Shown: positions 33,121 to 43,679 of the stretch, piece after piece
How the letters are laid out: the number at the start of each line of letters is the position of its first letter
How positions within the stretch are numbered: position 1 is the first letter of the stretch
NCBI RefSeq assembly: GCF_949987515.2
Contig: NC_082697.1
Span: forward strand, 21,831,730-21,895,729
DNA length: 64,000 nucleotides
Source: Delphinus delphis
Lineage: Eukaryota > Chordata > Mammalia > Artiodactyla > Delphinidae
Direction of reading: 5' to 3'
Position numbers and translations under genes: made by a program
The notes under the pieces: model-generated
Seen by the model: only the letters and a program-made list of their open reading frames with translations
Told to the model about the DNA's origin: nothing
Databases searched by the model: none

Positions 33121-33559
33121 CAGCCCAGACCACCAGCACCCCCAGGGGCCCTTGCTGGGGACCGTCCCCAAACCACAAGAGCAGTAACAGCCCCTGCCTC
33201 CAGGCCACGTGGGCAAAGGCGCAAAGCACCCAGTGCTCAAAGGGCAGCCACCTTCAGAGAGATGGACCCATTCAGTGAGGGGGCCTTGATGCCAGGGCTC
33301 AGGGCACTGGGAGGCCTTGACAAGCCACAGGAGGGCAAGGGCTGAGGCGGGAGGTGGGCTCAGGGAGGCTGGCTGGAGATGCGGGCTTCCAGTAGGTCCA
33401 GCCACCAAACTTGTCTGTCTCTAGTTAACCTCCCCACCAGCCCCACCCCATAGGACTAGCCTGAACACAGGCGTCCAGTCTCAGCCCTAGCGTTCCTGGA
33501 TCAATTGACCTGCAGAGACCCAGAATTCCCGCCTCGTCAGGGAACTACCTTCATAATCA

Positions 33560-33785
33560 CAGACACTCAGAAATCGTAAACACTTACTGTGCGGGGGCCC
33601 TGCGTCGGAGCAGACACAAATTCGCTCACCTGACCCTCACGCCACCTTGTCAAAGCTGTACTGGCATTGCTGTCCCCACATCAGGGATGGGGAGACTCAG
33701 GCTCAGAGCAACCATTTTCCCACAATCACACATAGCGAACAAGTGGCAGAGCCAGGACTCGAACCAGAACCAGTTCGCTCCAAAG
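33560..33785 (-). repeat. MIR SINE, nearly full length
   Basis: GATGGGGAGACTCAGGCTCA and GCAGAGCCAGGACTCGAACC. Confidence 0.85.
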
Positions 33786-34034
33786 GTCTGGCTACTTCCA
33801 CTCCCTTTAGTCCATGAGCAACCATGGAGCGCCCATTATGGGCCAATCCTGGAAGCTGGGGATCCCAGCAAGATCCCAGTCCTCCAGATCTGAGTGTAGC
33901 TCCACCAGCCAGAGCTGGAAGCCCAGAAAGTCAGGATCACCTGCCCGCCCAGCAGCACATCCACCCTCGACCCAGGGAAAGAGCCCAGCCAAGCTGAGCG
34001 CACACCCAGGGGGACTCCGATGCCTCACATCAAC

Positions 34035-34190
34035 CAGAAGCCAGAAGTCTGGGCTCACATCTCACTCCGCTGGGTGATTGCGGCCCCAGCCCTTGGCCTC
34101 TCTAGCCTCATTTCCCTCTTCTGTGTAATAGAAACAAAAATTCCATCCACCCCAGGGATAGGACAAAGAATGGAATAAGTCACCTTGCTA
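34035..34190 (+). repeat. MIR fragment
   Basis: GGCCTCTCTAGCCTCATTTC and TCTTCTGTGTAATAGAAAC. Confidence 0.65.
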
Positions 34191-34549
34191 TGACCTGGCC
34201 GGAGAGGGCACAAGTGAGGACATCGACATCAGACAGAGTAAAAGTCAAGGCCACAAATTTGGATAAAGCAGCGGGAGAAAAGATAATCAGACCTTGACAG
34301 GGAGGCTGAGCTTCCCGACACCACACTAACCCCAACTTCCATCCCCCCGCCGGGAGACCACCTGTGCCGGCCTCACAGCCCAGCAGGTCTGAGGACTCCA
34401 AGGACCCATCCCCACAGTCTCTCAACAGCCCCCCACAGCCCCGCTGACATCGCCAGGCTCACGCGGCATCGAAGAGGACTCAGCCAGGCCAGCCCCTGGA
34501 GAACCCCGGCTAAGATCCCTGTCGCAGAGCCTCAGGAGGGAAGATCCCA

Positions 34550-34760
34550 TGCCGGACAGATGAAGAAACTGAGGACCAGAGGAGAAAAGGACCCGGGCAA
34601 GATCACCTAGCTTCTTCTCCTCTCTCGCTTCTCATTTTATACTGGAACTTCTCTGGGTAGTTTCAAGAGGAGGGGAGGTACTGGGGTTCAGGTTGGAGGG
34701 GCAGTCACTTGCTCAAGGTCCCACAGAAAGGGGTGGGGAAATCAGGGTTCTGGCTTCCAC
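34550..34760 (-). repeat. MIR fragments
   Basis: CAGATGAAGAAACTGAGGAC, then CACTTGCTCAAGGTCCCACA. Confidence 0.65.
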
Positions 34761-34877
34761 CTCTGGGATCTTCCCCAATCATCTACTCCTTGACTCAGTC
34801 CCCCATCCCCTGCATTGTATTGTGGGAAGGAACAGGCTGGCTGGGTGGGGCGAGCCCTGGATGAAAAGATAGGAGAT

Positions 34878-35074
34878 GGGGCTTCCCTGGTGGCGCAGTG
34901 GTTGAGAATCCGCCTGCCGATGCAGGGGACGCGGGTTCGTGCCCCGGTCCGGGAAGATCCCACATGCCGCGGAGTGACTAGGCCCGTGAGCCATGGCCGC
35001 TGAGCCTGTGCGTCCGGAGCCTGTGCTCCGCAACGGGAGAGGCCACAACAGTGAGAGGCCCGCATAACACAAAA
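34878..35074 (+). mobile_element. CHR SINE, internally deleted form
   Basis: GGGGCTTCCCTGGTGGCGCA start and GGCCCGTGAGCCATGGCCGC body. Short target-site duplication ATAGGAGAT (34869-34877, 35075-35083). Confidence 0.92.
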
Positions 35075-35079
35075 ATAGG

Positions 35080-35185
35080 AGATCTGCATTTTTCTCCCTG
35101 CTTGGACAATATGTCCTGGGTCTTTCTGGCCTCAGTTCCCCCATCTGTGAAAAGAGAGGGTCAGAATAGATCAGGAATGACAAAC
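35080..35185 (+). repeat. MIR fragment
   Basis: TCTGGCCTCAGTTCCCCCAT with CTGTGAAAAGAGAGGG. Confidence 0.65.
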
Positions 35186-35312
35186 TCATGGCACACATAC
35201 AGTGATGTCTAATCCTCTGTCTGGGGCAGACATTACTAATCTATCACAGCACTCTTTCCCATGAAGCCAAGAATGGACCTCAGAAGGTTTTTCAACACAG
35301 CAATCTTGGTCT

Positions 35313-35370
35313 GGGTTAGGCTTAACCCTAACCCGAGCCCTAACCTTAACCCTAACCCTAACCCTAACCC
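35313..35370 (+). repeat. Interstitial telomeric repeat
   Basis: GGGTTAGG on the left followed by a (CCCTAA)n array of about eight units, some imperfect, ending at 35370 (CCTAACCCTAACCCTAACCC). The two opposite repeat orientations face each other around a CTTAA, a head-to-head arrangement able to form a hairpin. Confidence 0.95.
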
Positions 35371-35424
35371 TGGGCCATCCCTAGACTGGGTAATGTCTGA
35401 GTCCCCGCAAGGGACGGGAAGGGG

Positions 35425-35585
35425 GAAAGAAAGACGTAACATTTACTGGGCATCCAATAGTTTCAAGCTGCTGGGAGACATTCTCTGATTTAATCCTCAC
35501 AAGGGAGGTGTGCAGAAGCTGAGGTTCAGGGAGGCTGAGTGATTTGCCTTTGGACAGACAGCTGGGAACAGGGCCTTGAACACAG
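35425..35585 (-). repeat. MIR SINE
   Basis: GTAACATTTACTGGGCATCC, GATTTAATCCTCACAAGGGA and GCTGAGGTTCAGGGAGGC. Confidence 0.8.
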
Positions 35586-35639
35586 CGGAGGTACCTACTG
35601 GGTCATCCACCCCAGGAACAGTGATGCAGAGCCAGCTAC

Positions 35640-35760
35640 CAGGTGAGAGCCTAAGGTACAGCTTCACGCCATCCTCCTTTTGGCCGTACTAAGTGCAACC
35701 TCCATGCCCATTTTACAGCTTCACAAACTGAGTCACAGGAAGGGGGTGTCAGCTGCCAGA
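35640..35760 (-). repeat. MIR fragment
   Basis: CCCATTTTACAGCTTCACAA and ACTGAGTCACAGGAAGG. Confidence 0.7.
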
Positions 35761-35799
35761 AAACAATGGCCTCGAGCAGGTGTCTGGCTGTTCCCCACC

Positions 35800-35925
35800 C
35801 CTATCTATCGAGCTAATGTGTGCTAAACGCTTTACTTCAGTCCCCTTGGGACATCCTGGGAGCCATGACTCATACTACCCCACTTCATAGATGAGGAAAC
35901 TGAGATGCCCCCAAAGGAAGGGGCC
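35800..35925 (-). repeat. MIR SINE
   Basis: CTAATGTGTGCTAAACGCTT and CACTTCATAGATGAGGAAAC. Confidence 0.75.
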
Positions 35926-36189
35926 CCCACCCCTCTAGGGGCTCGAGTGGAAACCAGAGTGGTTTACCATGGAGATAAGGTGGTAGGAGCAATGGAGGGA
36001 AAGTAAAGGGCTGGGGGAACCCAAAGGGAGATAGAGGCTCGGGGGCCACACAGCTCAGGCAGGAAATGAGGCTCCGGTCAAAAAGCCCAGGGCAGTGGGG
36101 TGGAGGCCTTTGAAGGGGCTGTAAGCCCTGCAGAGACACGGGAGGCCCAGCCCCGGAATAGGAGCCCAGAGCCCCACAGCCTAGGTGCG

Positions 36190-36300
36190 GCCCTGTCACT
36201 TGGCAACTGGGAGACCCTAACAAGTGTCTTCCCCTCTGAGTCTTAGAATTTACATGTGGAAAATGGGGCTAATCTCACCAAAGGCAAGCTTTCAAGACGT
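36190..36300 (+). repeat. MIR fragment
   Basis: CTTCCCCTCTGAGTCTTAGA then TGGAAAATGGGGCTAATC. Confidence 0.65.
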
Positions 36301-36514
36301 TGGGATGGGCTACACCAGCAGACCTCTCCCAGCTCAGCCTCCTCACACACAGAGGGCAAAGCAGGACTCAAGTCACCCAGTATACGGGTGGCCTTGGCCG
36401 CCAGCATCCTTTCCTAGACCAGCACCTTCAGAATCAGTGGGAATCATCCACTCAAAGCCTTCACCGGACAGCTGGGGAGGCCAGACCTATTGGATGAACT
36501 GACCCGCCCAGTGT

Positions 36515-36735
36515 CACACCATACAAGGCAGGTCCCATTTCCTGAGCACCTGGTGGCTCCAGGCACTGGGCATACGGCCCTCCTTTAACCCTCACCTGAT
36601 AGGAAGATATTTACTGTTCCCATTTTCAATACAAAGAAGCTAAGTCTCAGAAAGATAGAATGAATGACCCAAAGACACACAGCGGGAGGGCACGGTCAGA
36701 ACTTGAACGCAAGCCTGTCTGAGTCCTGAGCCCTT
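36515..36735 (-). repeat. MIR SINE, nearly full length
   Basis: TCCCATTTTCAATACAAAGA, AAGACACACAGCGGGAGGG and GAACTTGAACGCAAGCCTGT. Confidence 0.82.
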
Positions 36736-36739
36736 ACCC

Positions 36740-37450
36740 TACCTTTGTCTCCATCTCCCCAGCCGACCCCTCCCTGCTCCCCACCTCACTCCCAGCCTCC
36801 AGCCACCCTGCATGGCACTGCCCCAACCCCTGGCTCTCACCCTCTCCTGCCTTCCTGCTACCGAACTCCTACGCTACTTTCAAAGCCCAGCCTCAAATGC
36901 CTCCTCCTCTTGATATCTGATCTAGGCCCTCACAGAATACCTGGAGTCCAGCCCACAGATCATTTTCCACCAGGTGCCTTGGTCACCTCTGCACCCCTGG
37001 TCTCCAACATGGGGCTGTTAACCCCGGGGACACCAATCAGCCCCCTGTGGGAAGATGAAGGCCAAGCTCCTCCTCAAGGCCTACATGGCCCCACATGGCC
37101 CAGTCCTGCTGACAACACCCCCTCACTCACCTCTCACCCACTCCCCTTAATTTTCTATGCTCCAGACTCACAGGCTTTCTCATTGTTTCTCCATAACAGC
37201 ACACGCTTCCCCACCTCAGGACATTTGGAGTTCCCTCTGCCTGGTAAGCCCTACCCCTAGCTCCACGCCTGGCCAACTCCTCCACGCTTCCTTCGAGATT
37301 CCTCTGCACCCCACGCCTCTCCCTCTGAGCCCTTATCACATCTGTGATTATATATTAATTTATTTGGCAACCTGTTTGCTACTTGGCTCACCCTCTAGAC
37401 TTAAATTTCTGGGCAGCCAGGGACCTGTTCACAATTCCCCAGCAAGGACC
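36740..37450 (+). repeat. L2 fragments
   Basis: AAGGCCTACATGGCCCCACA, TTGGAGTTCCCTCTGCCTGG and TAGACTTAAATTTCTGGGCA follow L2 order in the second half. Confidence 0.75.
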
Positions 37451-37629
37451 CACCCAGGCTGACCACTCCTCACAACTCCAGGGGCCCTGGGGCGCGTCTG
37501 AGCTGAAGGGAAGAAATAGCGCTCTGCCCCTTCTTTGTTGAGGGAACTGCTGCCCCCTCCTGTCACCACCTCCTGGAAGCCTCCTGAGGCCTCCTACAGC
37601 TCCCACTGCTAACCCATCGCCACACTGCT

Positions 37630-37690
37630 CAGCCCAAGTTCAAAGCTCCTAGAACATTGTAGGCGCTCAATACAGGGCCATGGATGCTTG
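37630..37690 (+). repeat. L2 3' end fragment
   Basis: CCTAGAACATTGTAGGCGCT then CAATAC. Confidence 0.65.
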
Positions 37691-37899
37691 TATCTCGGCA
37701 GGTTTGGGGAAACGGGGTCAGTTGAGGACCAGGGATGGGCGGTCTGTCAACAGGCCACTGAGCCATCTCCTCCCTGGCTCCTGGGGCTTTGGGGGAGCTA
37801 GACAAGCCCCCCTCCCCACCCCGCCAACCCCAGGTCACAATCAGGGAAGAAGCCAAAGCAGGAACTAGCTATGAGCTGGGGATACTCCACGCTCTGGGA

Positions 37900-38100
37900 A
37901 GAAGCGAGGGGAGGAGAGGAGAGAGCTGGGGGGCCTTCCTGGGAGAGGTGAGCCTTAAGCTAAGCCTTAAAGAGCAAGAGTAGACAAGCAGCTCTTAGAG
38001 GAAAGGGCACTCCCAGCAGGGACACCAGCAAAGGCCCGGGAGCCGCACAGGAGGGCCTAGGCAGGCAGTCAGCTGAAAGAGGTGACACACTGTAAATCAT
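37900..38100 (-). repeat. L2 fragment
   Basis: GGCCTTCCTGGGAGAGGTGA and GACACCAGCAAAGGCCCGGG. Confidence 0.6.
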
Positions 38101-38264
38101 TCCCCTGGGTGGAAAGACCACATCACCACACCACCAAAAGGGCCTCGTGGCTTCCACCCACTCACTCACTCATCAGTAGAGTCTTTTCCAACACTGTCTC
38201 GTGCCTGGTCCCATAATGGGAAACCCCAGTTCCCCCACCACTGGAAGGGTGCAAGGGCAGCCAG

Positions 38265-38435
38265 ACCAGGGACTCTGAGGTCTAGGCTCTCATTGCAGCT
38301 TCAAACTGTGTGGCTTGGTCAAGTCACTTCCCCTCTCTGAGCCTCAGTTTCTTCACCAGCAAAATGGAGATACACAAGAGTCCCTGCCTCATAGGAGGTG
38401 CTCAGTAGATGTTAGCAGCTATCATTATCATGGGC
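38265..38435 (+). repeat. MIR SINE
   Basis: CTCTCTGAGCCTCAGTTTCT and GGAGGTGCTCAGTAGATGTT. Confidence 0.85.
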
Positions 38436-38510
38436 CCATTTTATACTTAACAAAACTGAGGCCAGAGGGAGTAGTGAGTTGTCTCAGGTCACACAGCTGC
38501 TGGGTGGCAA
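38436..38510 (-). repeat. MIR fragment abutting an inverted MIR
   Basis: CCATTTTATACTTAACAAAA and GTCTCAGGTCACACAGCTGC. Confidence 0.7.
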
Positions 38511-38619
38511 GACTGTGCCGGGGCTGTTTCTTTCTCAAGGGTTAGGAGGTGGCTTTGGGGGCACCAATCCACCCCCCTAGGACCAGCCATCTCACCTCCC
38601 ACCCATCTTTTTTAGGCAA

Positions 38620-38785
38620 TTCATCCAGTGAAGTGCTCATTTATTGAACACCTACCACATGCTAAGCCCCTCCCCGCAGAAGTGCCTACAGTCTTCCCCT
38701 GAGGATCCCCACTGCACACATGTGGACTCAGAGGGGTAGTCCCTTGGCCCAGGTCACCCAGTGAGACGAGAAGCCTAGGTCTTGT
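38620..38785 (-). repeat. MIR fragment
   Basis: CATTTATTGAACACCTACCA and GGCCCAGGTCACCCAGTGAG. Confidence 0.7.
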
Positions 38786-39094
38786 CTCCCCAGCCAGGAG
38801 GCCAAGATGAGGGTCAGCAACAGAACCAGCCTGGTCCATTCTTGAAATCGTCTGGTCTCAGCTGCACTATGGCTGGGCCTGGACTCACCCCAGGTGACCC
38901 AGAGAGCACTGTCCCAATTGGACAGAGTCCCTGAAGCCCGGGAATCTTTACCCAGGGCCACGCACGAGCTCCGTCCACTCTCAAGTCTGCCTGAAGGCCC
39001 CAGAGGCCGAACTGCTACCCCACAGGTGACCCCCTTCTGTTCACCCCAAGCTTCCACCAGCCCAGTAAGCCCAGCCAGGCCCGCAGCGGGGCCT

Positions 39095-39190
39095 GATGAG
39101 GACCCCTAGCTCAGAGAGGGCAGGCAGCTGTTTGAGGACACACAGGAGGGCCAGTAAGTGGTGGTCCCTGTCGGGACTCAAACCCACCAC
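39095..39190 (-). repeat. MIR fragment
   Basis: AGCTCAGAGAGGGCAGGCAG and GTCGGGACTCAAACCCACC; it lies just outside the CpG island. Confidence 0.7.
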
Positions 39191-39878
39191 CAAGCCCAGC
39201 CCAGGCGGACAAATGGACCCAGCCTGGTGGCGAAATCCCCAAACTTTTGCCAACTTCTGAGCAGACAGGCGGCTGGGCCTGTCGAGAGGCGAGGCTGGGG
39301 GCTGTGGGCAGCAGGGACCAAGCAGTTTGGCCAGTCCCTTCCGGGCCGGCAGCACCAGGCCCTACCCGAGGCCCCACGAGGACAGGGAGATCCTGGTGCC
39401 CCGGCCCGGCACCCCCAACCCGGCGCCCCCAGGCCCACCCTGTCCGCCCCCTCTCCACCCCCCCATCCAGGGCTGGGGGCGCCAGGCCGGGCAGCCGCGG
39501 CCAGAGGCGGCGCCGACTGGCTCAGATTTCAGATTTGGCCTAGACCTGGCCCGGGGGCTCAGGCCCGGCTCGCTGCTTGCTCTCAGGGGGCCCGTAGAGG
39601 GACGGTGAGCCGGACGGGGTCCCCGCGCGGACCGGACCTCTACGCCCCCACCACCCAGCCCCCTCCCCCGGCGGCATCACAACAAAAGGCCGCGCCAGAC
39701 AAGTCCCGGTGCGCCCGCCCTGCGCTCCCGGATCGCTGCTCAGCCCGGGGGGGTGGGGGTTGGAGGGGGGGCCAGGAGCCCCCGCGGCCCGGCGATCCGA
39801 CGCCAGGGTGGTCCCCGGGCGGGGGCTCCCTCACGCGGGCCGGGACTGGGGGCCGGCGGAGGGCCGGGGGGCGCTCAC

Positions 39879-40019
39879 CTGGGCCGGCGGGCAGGCGCAC
39901 ACACCGGCAGACAGACGCACCGGAGGACCGACCGCCGGACGGCCAGGGGTTCGGGCACACGGCGGCCTGGCCGCTCCGGCTCCCAGGCCGGAATGGATTC
40001 CGGGCCGGGAGAGACAGAT
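39879..40019 (-). other. SRC: SRC untranslated first exon (1A), 5' end approximate
   Basis: Inferred exon 1A. A strong donor on the minus strand, CAG|GTGAGC, has its last exon base at 39879. The exon lies inside the CpG island and just downstream of the purine/pyrimidine tracts that mark the SRC1A promoter. The distance to the first coding exon (about 35 kb) and to MANBAL (about 20 kb) matches the human arrangement in scale. There is no ATG-initiated coding potential tied to Src here, as expected for a 5' UTR exon. The 5' end is a guess, because SRC1A has scattered starts and no TATA box. Further untranslated exons (1B, 1C) known between this one and the coding exon could not be located by sequence alone. 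Confidence 0.6.
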
Positions 40020-40280
40020 CGAGAGAGAAAGGGAGGAGGAGGAGGAGGAGGCGGCGGCGGCCTGGGGAGGGGAAGAGGAGGGAGGGAGCGCGCGAGCAGG
40101 GAGGAGGGGCCCGGCAAGCCGCCGGGAGGAGGAGGAAGGAGGAAGCGCGCCGGGACAGTTCCCCGCCAGTGACCTGGGAGAGACTCGTGCGCGACCTCCC
40201 CACGCCAAGGGTCCCGGCGGGCCGGGGAATGGGGGGCGGAGGCACCGGGCCCAGAAGCCCCGCCCCCACCCCGCCCTGAG
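40020..40280 (-). promoter_or_regulatory. SRC: SRC1A-type promoter: TC tracts and GC boxes
   Basis: On the minus strand there are four C/T-only tracts: 40051-40021, 40088-40064, 40109-40098 and 40145-40124. Upstream of them is a double GC box, GGGCGGGG TGGGGGCGGGG (40276-40258), a typical Sp1 site pair. The human SRC1A promoter is known for being TATA-less, Sp1-driven and for carrying several polypurine:polypyrimidine TC tracts bound by hnRNP K and Sp1. The match in architecture is good. Such tracts can form triplex (H-DNA) structures. Confidence 0.7.
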
Positions 40281-40394
40281 AGCGCTCCCTACCCTTGGGG
40301 GCACCCATCAGCCCTCAAGCCAAAATGCCCTCCCTAACTCCCCCCCAGCCCACCCACCCCATTTACCCCAAATCTACCTCTCCCGAAATTATTA

Positions 40395-40600
40395 GTAATA
40401 ATCAACAGCAGCACTGACGGAGCGCTCACTTCTTGCCAGGTGCCAGGCTAAGCGGTTCAGGTCAATTTTAGGATCTATTCCTACCAACCAACTGGGCTGG
40501 GCGGGCCAACGATTATCCCCATTTTACAGATGAAGAAACTGAGGCACAGAGAAGGGAGTCACCTGACAAGAACCGGACCTTAGACCCTGGCCTTGACCTG
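40395..40600 (-). repeat. MIR SINE upstream of the SRC promoter
   Basis: ACGGAGCGCTCACTTCTTGC, CCCATTTTACAGATGAAGAA and ACTGAGGCACAGAGAAGGGA. It sits only ~120 bp upstream of the GC boxes. Confidence 0.88.
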
Positions 40601-41249
40601 AGTTTCCCAAAGTGGGGACTGAAGCAGGAAGGACGGTGCGGAAAAGAGCAACATTTGTCTAAATAGATATACATTCATTTTAATGTGCATCAGAAAGAAG
40701 AAAAATAACTAAGGCAGCCCATCCGAAGTCAGCAAGTTCCAGATACTCCTGCTTAGGAGGGGGCTGAAGCAGGTATTTAGTGGCAATCACACTTCCAAGT
40801 AGATAAAGAGACTGAGTACATCTGGACACAGGGGGCAGGGAGTGCAGCAGAGAAAGGAGGGGACATTGAGGAAGTGCTGGTTTAGCCACAAAACCTCCCA
40901 GCACCGCTCTCTGACCCCTCCCCCCACTCCCACCATCTCCCGACCCAGGCTTCAGGGCTGCCCTTTTGGGGCTGGGTGCCCCACCCTTGGCTCTTCACAT
41001 GTCTTCCTGGAATGACGGCACAGGGAAGGTAAGCCTGAATCCAGCGTTAAATGCCACCATCTGCCTCTACTTGCCTTCTCTGAAAGTTCTCTCGTATCAC
41101 AAGTGGGAAAGTAAGGCCCAGCCGGGCCAAATGGTACCAGCCTGGGCTTCTCCTGAAAGGAGCTGGAAGGGGAACCCTAGAATATGGGAGGCAAAGACCT
41201 CAGGGTACAATATAGTATCCAGGAGACCAGGAATGAGCAAGGCCTTAAG

Positions 41250-41400
41250 CCAGACTGATCTGAGTTCAAATCTAGACTAGTTGCCCACCCACCGTACCTT
41301 GTACAAGTCCATCAACTTCCCCAGCCCAGGTCCCCTCAACTATGATACAGGAGTGAACATGGCCACAGAGGACTCCTGGGAAAGTTAAAACTGACAAAGG
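41250..41400 (+). repeat. Degenerate MIR
   Basis: TGATCTGAGTTCAAATCTAG, with CAACTTCCCCAGCCCAGGTC. Confidence 0.5.
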
Positions 41401-41429
41401 TGAGGGTGACTGAGGTTGTGCTCAATGAA

Positions 41430-41525
41430 GCGTAGCTCTTATGGTTGGTAAACTGAGGCCAGAGGGGGAGAGGGCTGCTTGAAGCCCCACAGCAGGTCAG
41501 CAGCAGAGCCAGCACCAGTAAGCCA
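41430..41525 (-). repeat. MIR fragment
   Basis: GGTAAACTGAGGCCAGAGGG and CAGCAGGTCAGCAGCAGAGC. Confidence 0.6.
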
Positions 41526-41566
41526 GCCTGGGCTGGTGAAATGGCTCCACATATTTGCAGGGCTGG

Positions 41567-41579
41567 CTTAAAGATTAAC
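41567..41579 (-). promoter_or_regulatory. HNF1-like site, candidate SRC 1alpha promoter element
   Basis: Minus strand GTTAATCTTTAAG matches the HNF1 consensus GTTAATNATTAAC at 10 of 12 fixed positions, with a perfect first half-site. It lies outside any repeat I recognise, about 1.3-1.5 kb upstream of the 1A promoter. Human SRC has an alternative HNF1-driven promoter (1alpha) roughly 1 kb upstream of 1A. The position fits, but exon 1alpha itself could not be identified. Confidence 0.4.
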
Positions 41580-41944
41580 CGCAGCTTCCCAGGATACTGG
41601 GCGGGCCCCTAGCTGGAGGAGCAGGTTTCTCAGCCTTCATTCACTCCTCAGACAGGCCTGGAGGCCTTTACTGGAGGCCTGGGCTAGGGGTGGGCTGTTC
41701 ACCCAGTGGTGTACTGGAGCTGGCTCTTCCGACAGACTGTGTTCGTCTCTTCCCAACTCCACGTTCAATGATGTCATGTTGGTACCTTGACATAGCCATG
41801 GTGGAAGCACTAACACCTAGGAAATCAGCAAGCACTACAAATCAAGGCTTTTTCCCTTCCAGAAAGCTAGTTGTTAAATATTTCCTGGCATATCACTAGA
41901 TTCATCCCCAGGAGTTCAACTGAAAGTTCTGAGCTTCTTCTAGA

Positions 41945-42165
41945 GCTGGGATGACAGAGGGCTTAGAAGCACAGACTTGGGACCCATAGACCTGGGTTCA
42001 AGTCCCATCTCTGCCCCTTTGTGGATATGTGACCTTGAGCAGGCCATTTCTCTGAGCCTCACTGTGCCAACCTGCAAAATGGGCTAAAGACAGTGATCCT
42101 CTCAGAAGGCTCACGTGAGGATGAAATGAAGTAATGTACACCCAGTATGTCTGAGCCTTTTTCAT
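41945..42165 (+). repeat. MIR SINE, nearly full length
   Basis: ACCTGGGTTCAAGTCCCATC and GTGACCTTGAGCAGGCCATT. Confidence 0.88.
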
Positions 42166-42369
42166 ACCCTGCCCTCTCTCTTCGAGGAGTGGGGGCAGCT
42201 GGGACACATCTCGGCTCTATGAGCACAGATGCAGCCTTCCACCTGGAGCCACCACTGGCTCGGCTCAGCGGCTGAGGTTCTCAGGAGGTCGTTCAGGAGG
42301 ATGTGACCGGCACAGTGGTTTCATGATTGAGCGTTGGAAGAGTTCGTTATTTTCAACCACCCCTCTGGT

Positions 42370-42600
42370 CCTTCACTCAGGCTGTAAACCCCTACCAGGA
42401 ATGCTTACCGCACATCTCTAGCTGCCCAGCCCTCCCTGTCCATCAGGGTCCTAAGTAAGTGCCACTTCCTCCAGGACATGCTTCCTGACAAACCTCTGAT
42501 GGAGACACACCCCAAGCCATTCAAGGTGCATCTGTCCCCACCCAGAGGGCAGGGACTATGGCCTGGCCCATGCCTGGCACAGGGTGGGCACTGCCTGGTT
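42370..42600 (+). repeat. L2 3' region
   Basis: CCACTTCCTCCAGGACATGC and CCCAGAGGGCAGGGACTATG. Confidence 0.7.
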
Positions 42601-42604
42601 GGCC

Positions 42605-42775
42605 AGAGAGAGTACTCGGCCTAGGGATCCACATACAAGAGTTCCAACTCTTCCATTCATCGACTCTGTGACCCCACCCTCTCTGAGCCTCAACTTACTC
42701 ATCAGTAAAGTGGGAGCAACGATCCTACCACCTTCCAGGATTATGTAGATGCAAGAGCTGACAGTCTGGCCTGGT
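42605..42775 (+). repeat. MIR SINE
   Basis: CTCTGTGACCCCACCCTCTC and AGCCTCAACTTACTCATCAG. Confidence 0.75.
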
Positions 42776-43459
42776 GGATCAGTGAGTGACTCTTGGTGCA
42801 CTATTTTGCTTAAAAGATAGTTAGTAAAACAGAAACTCATTGCTTAATACCTGTAAATCATTCGTCATCATTAATGGACAGCAAACACTTATTGACCACT
42901 GATGGTATACACAGTGTGAGCTGGGCCTGGAACGCCAAGAGGGATAATTTCCCAACCCAAAACACCCAGCAGATGACAGATGTGATTGATGTCAACATGG
43001 TAGAGATGGCGAACACCAGCTGTATACAGTTCTGTATCTCTGGAAACCTCCTCTCCCCTCCTTCCCCCGACGTGGGTCAAAGCCACAACTGAGGGCAGGA
43101 TGGAGCATGGGAGGTGAGGCCTGGCCCGCCACAACTGGCAGCAAACCTGTGGCGAGAGCTTTCTCATGCCACGGGATCAGGGGCACCGCCTGCGCCTCAC
43201 CCAGGGCCCTGGTGGCTCTGGCTCCCACCCACCCTGAACCCAGCTCATCCTTGGAAAGCAGCTGGAAAGCTGACCCTTCACAACCACTCGGTGGGAAATT
43301 CCAGACCAGCCCTGTCATTCCCCAGATGGTTTGCTGTGAGTTGTCTATTCGAAGAACTGGGCTCAGGGTTACAGGATAAGGTGAAAAAGTGGGCAGGCTC
43401 TGGCTTGAGGCTGTGGAGTGGGCTTGGCACCTCTCATGGCACCGCACTTTACAGTTTAC

Positions 43460-43675
43460 ACAGAGATGCCCAGTGCCTCAGCCTGATCTGGCCCTTGCCA
43501 ACCGCTCAGGCTTCGCTTGCGAGCCCTGGTCCCCTTCCCTCCTAGTCAAGCCTGCTTCCCTGCTGTCACTCCATCACAGAAGCTTATTCCGCCCTGAGGC
43601 CCTCTGCACTGGTCCCCCTGTCTGGAATGCTCTCCACCCACCAGCCCCTGGCTAAGCCTTACTCTTCCTTCCTCT
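43460..43675 (+). repeat. L2 fragment
   Basis: CCTGAGGCCCTCTGCACTGG and TGTCTGGAATGCTCTCCACC. Confidence 0.75.
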
Positions 43676-43679
43676 GGTC

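Larger units (their letters stand above)
4947..39878 (-). other. SRC intron 1 (about 35 kb)
   Basis: Separates untranslated exon 1A from the first coding exon; untranslated exons 1B/1C may lie within but were not identified. Its content is listed repeat by repeat below. Stretches of more than 300 bp with nothing recognised include 8850-9310, 19620-20120, 21100-21440, 22600-22960, 26350-26600, 27380-27700, 28480-28860, 29060-29640, 33120-33560 and 38790-39095. Confidence 0.75.
39290..40290. other. CpG island over the SRC 5' end
   Basis: About 1 kb of very GC-rich sequence with dense, undepleted CpG (for example around 39370-39480, 39600-39640 and 39780-40000), unlike the CpG-poor flanks. It covers the inferred exon 1A and its promoter. 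Long open frames on both strands here (up to 373 codons) are a by-product of the GC content and do not resemble known proteins. Confidence 0.85.

Noticed and set aside
39158..40279. 373-codon + strand open frame over the CpG island
   Set aside because: GC-rich sequence has few stops. The predicted protein is low-complexity Gly/Arg/Pro without any domain, and the overlapping frames on both strands look the same. It is antisense to the SRC promoter.
40394..40406. HNF1-like GTTGATTATTACT on the minus strand
   Set aside because: It overlaps the end of a MIR, matches less well in both half-sites than the site at 41567, and is closer to 1A than expected.
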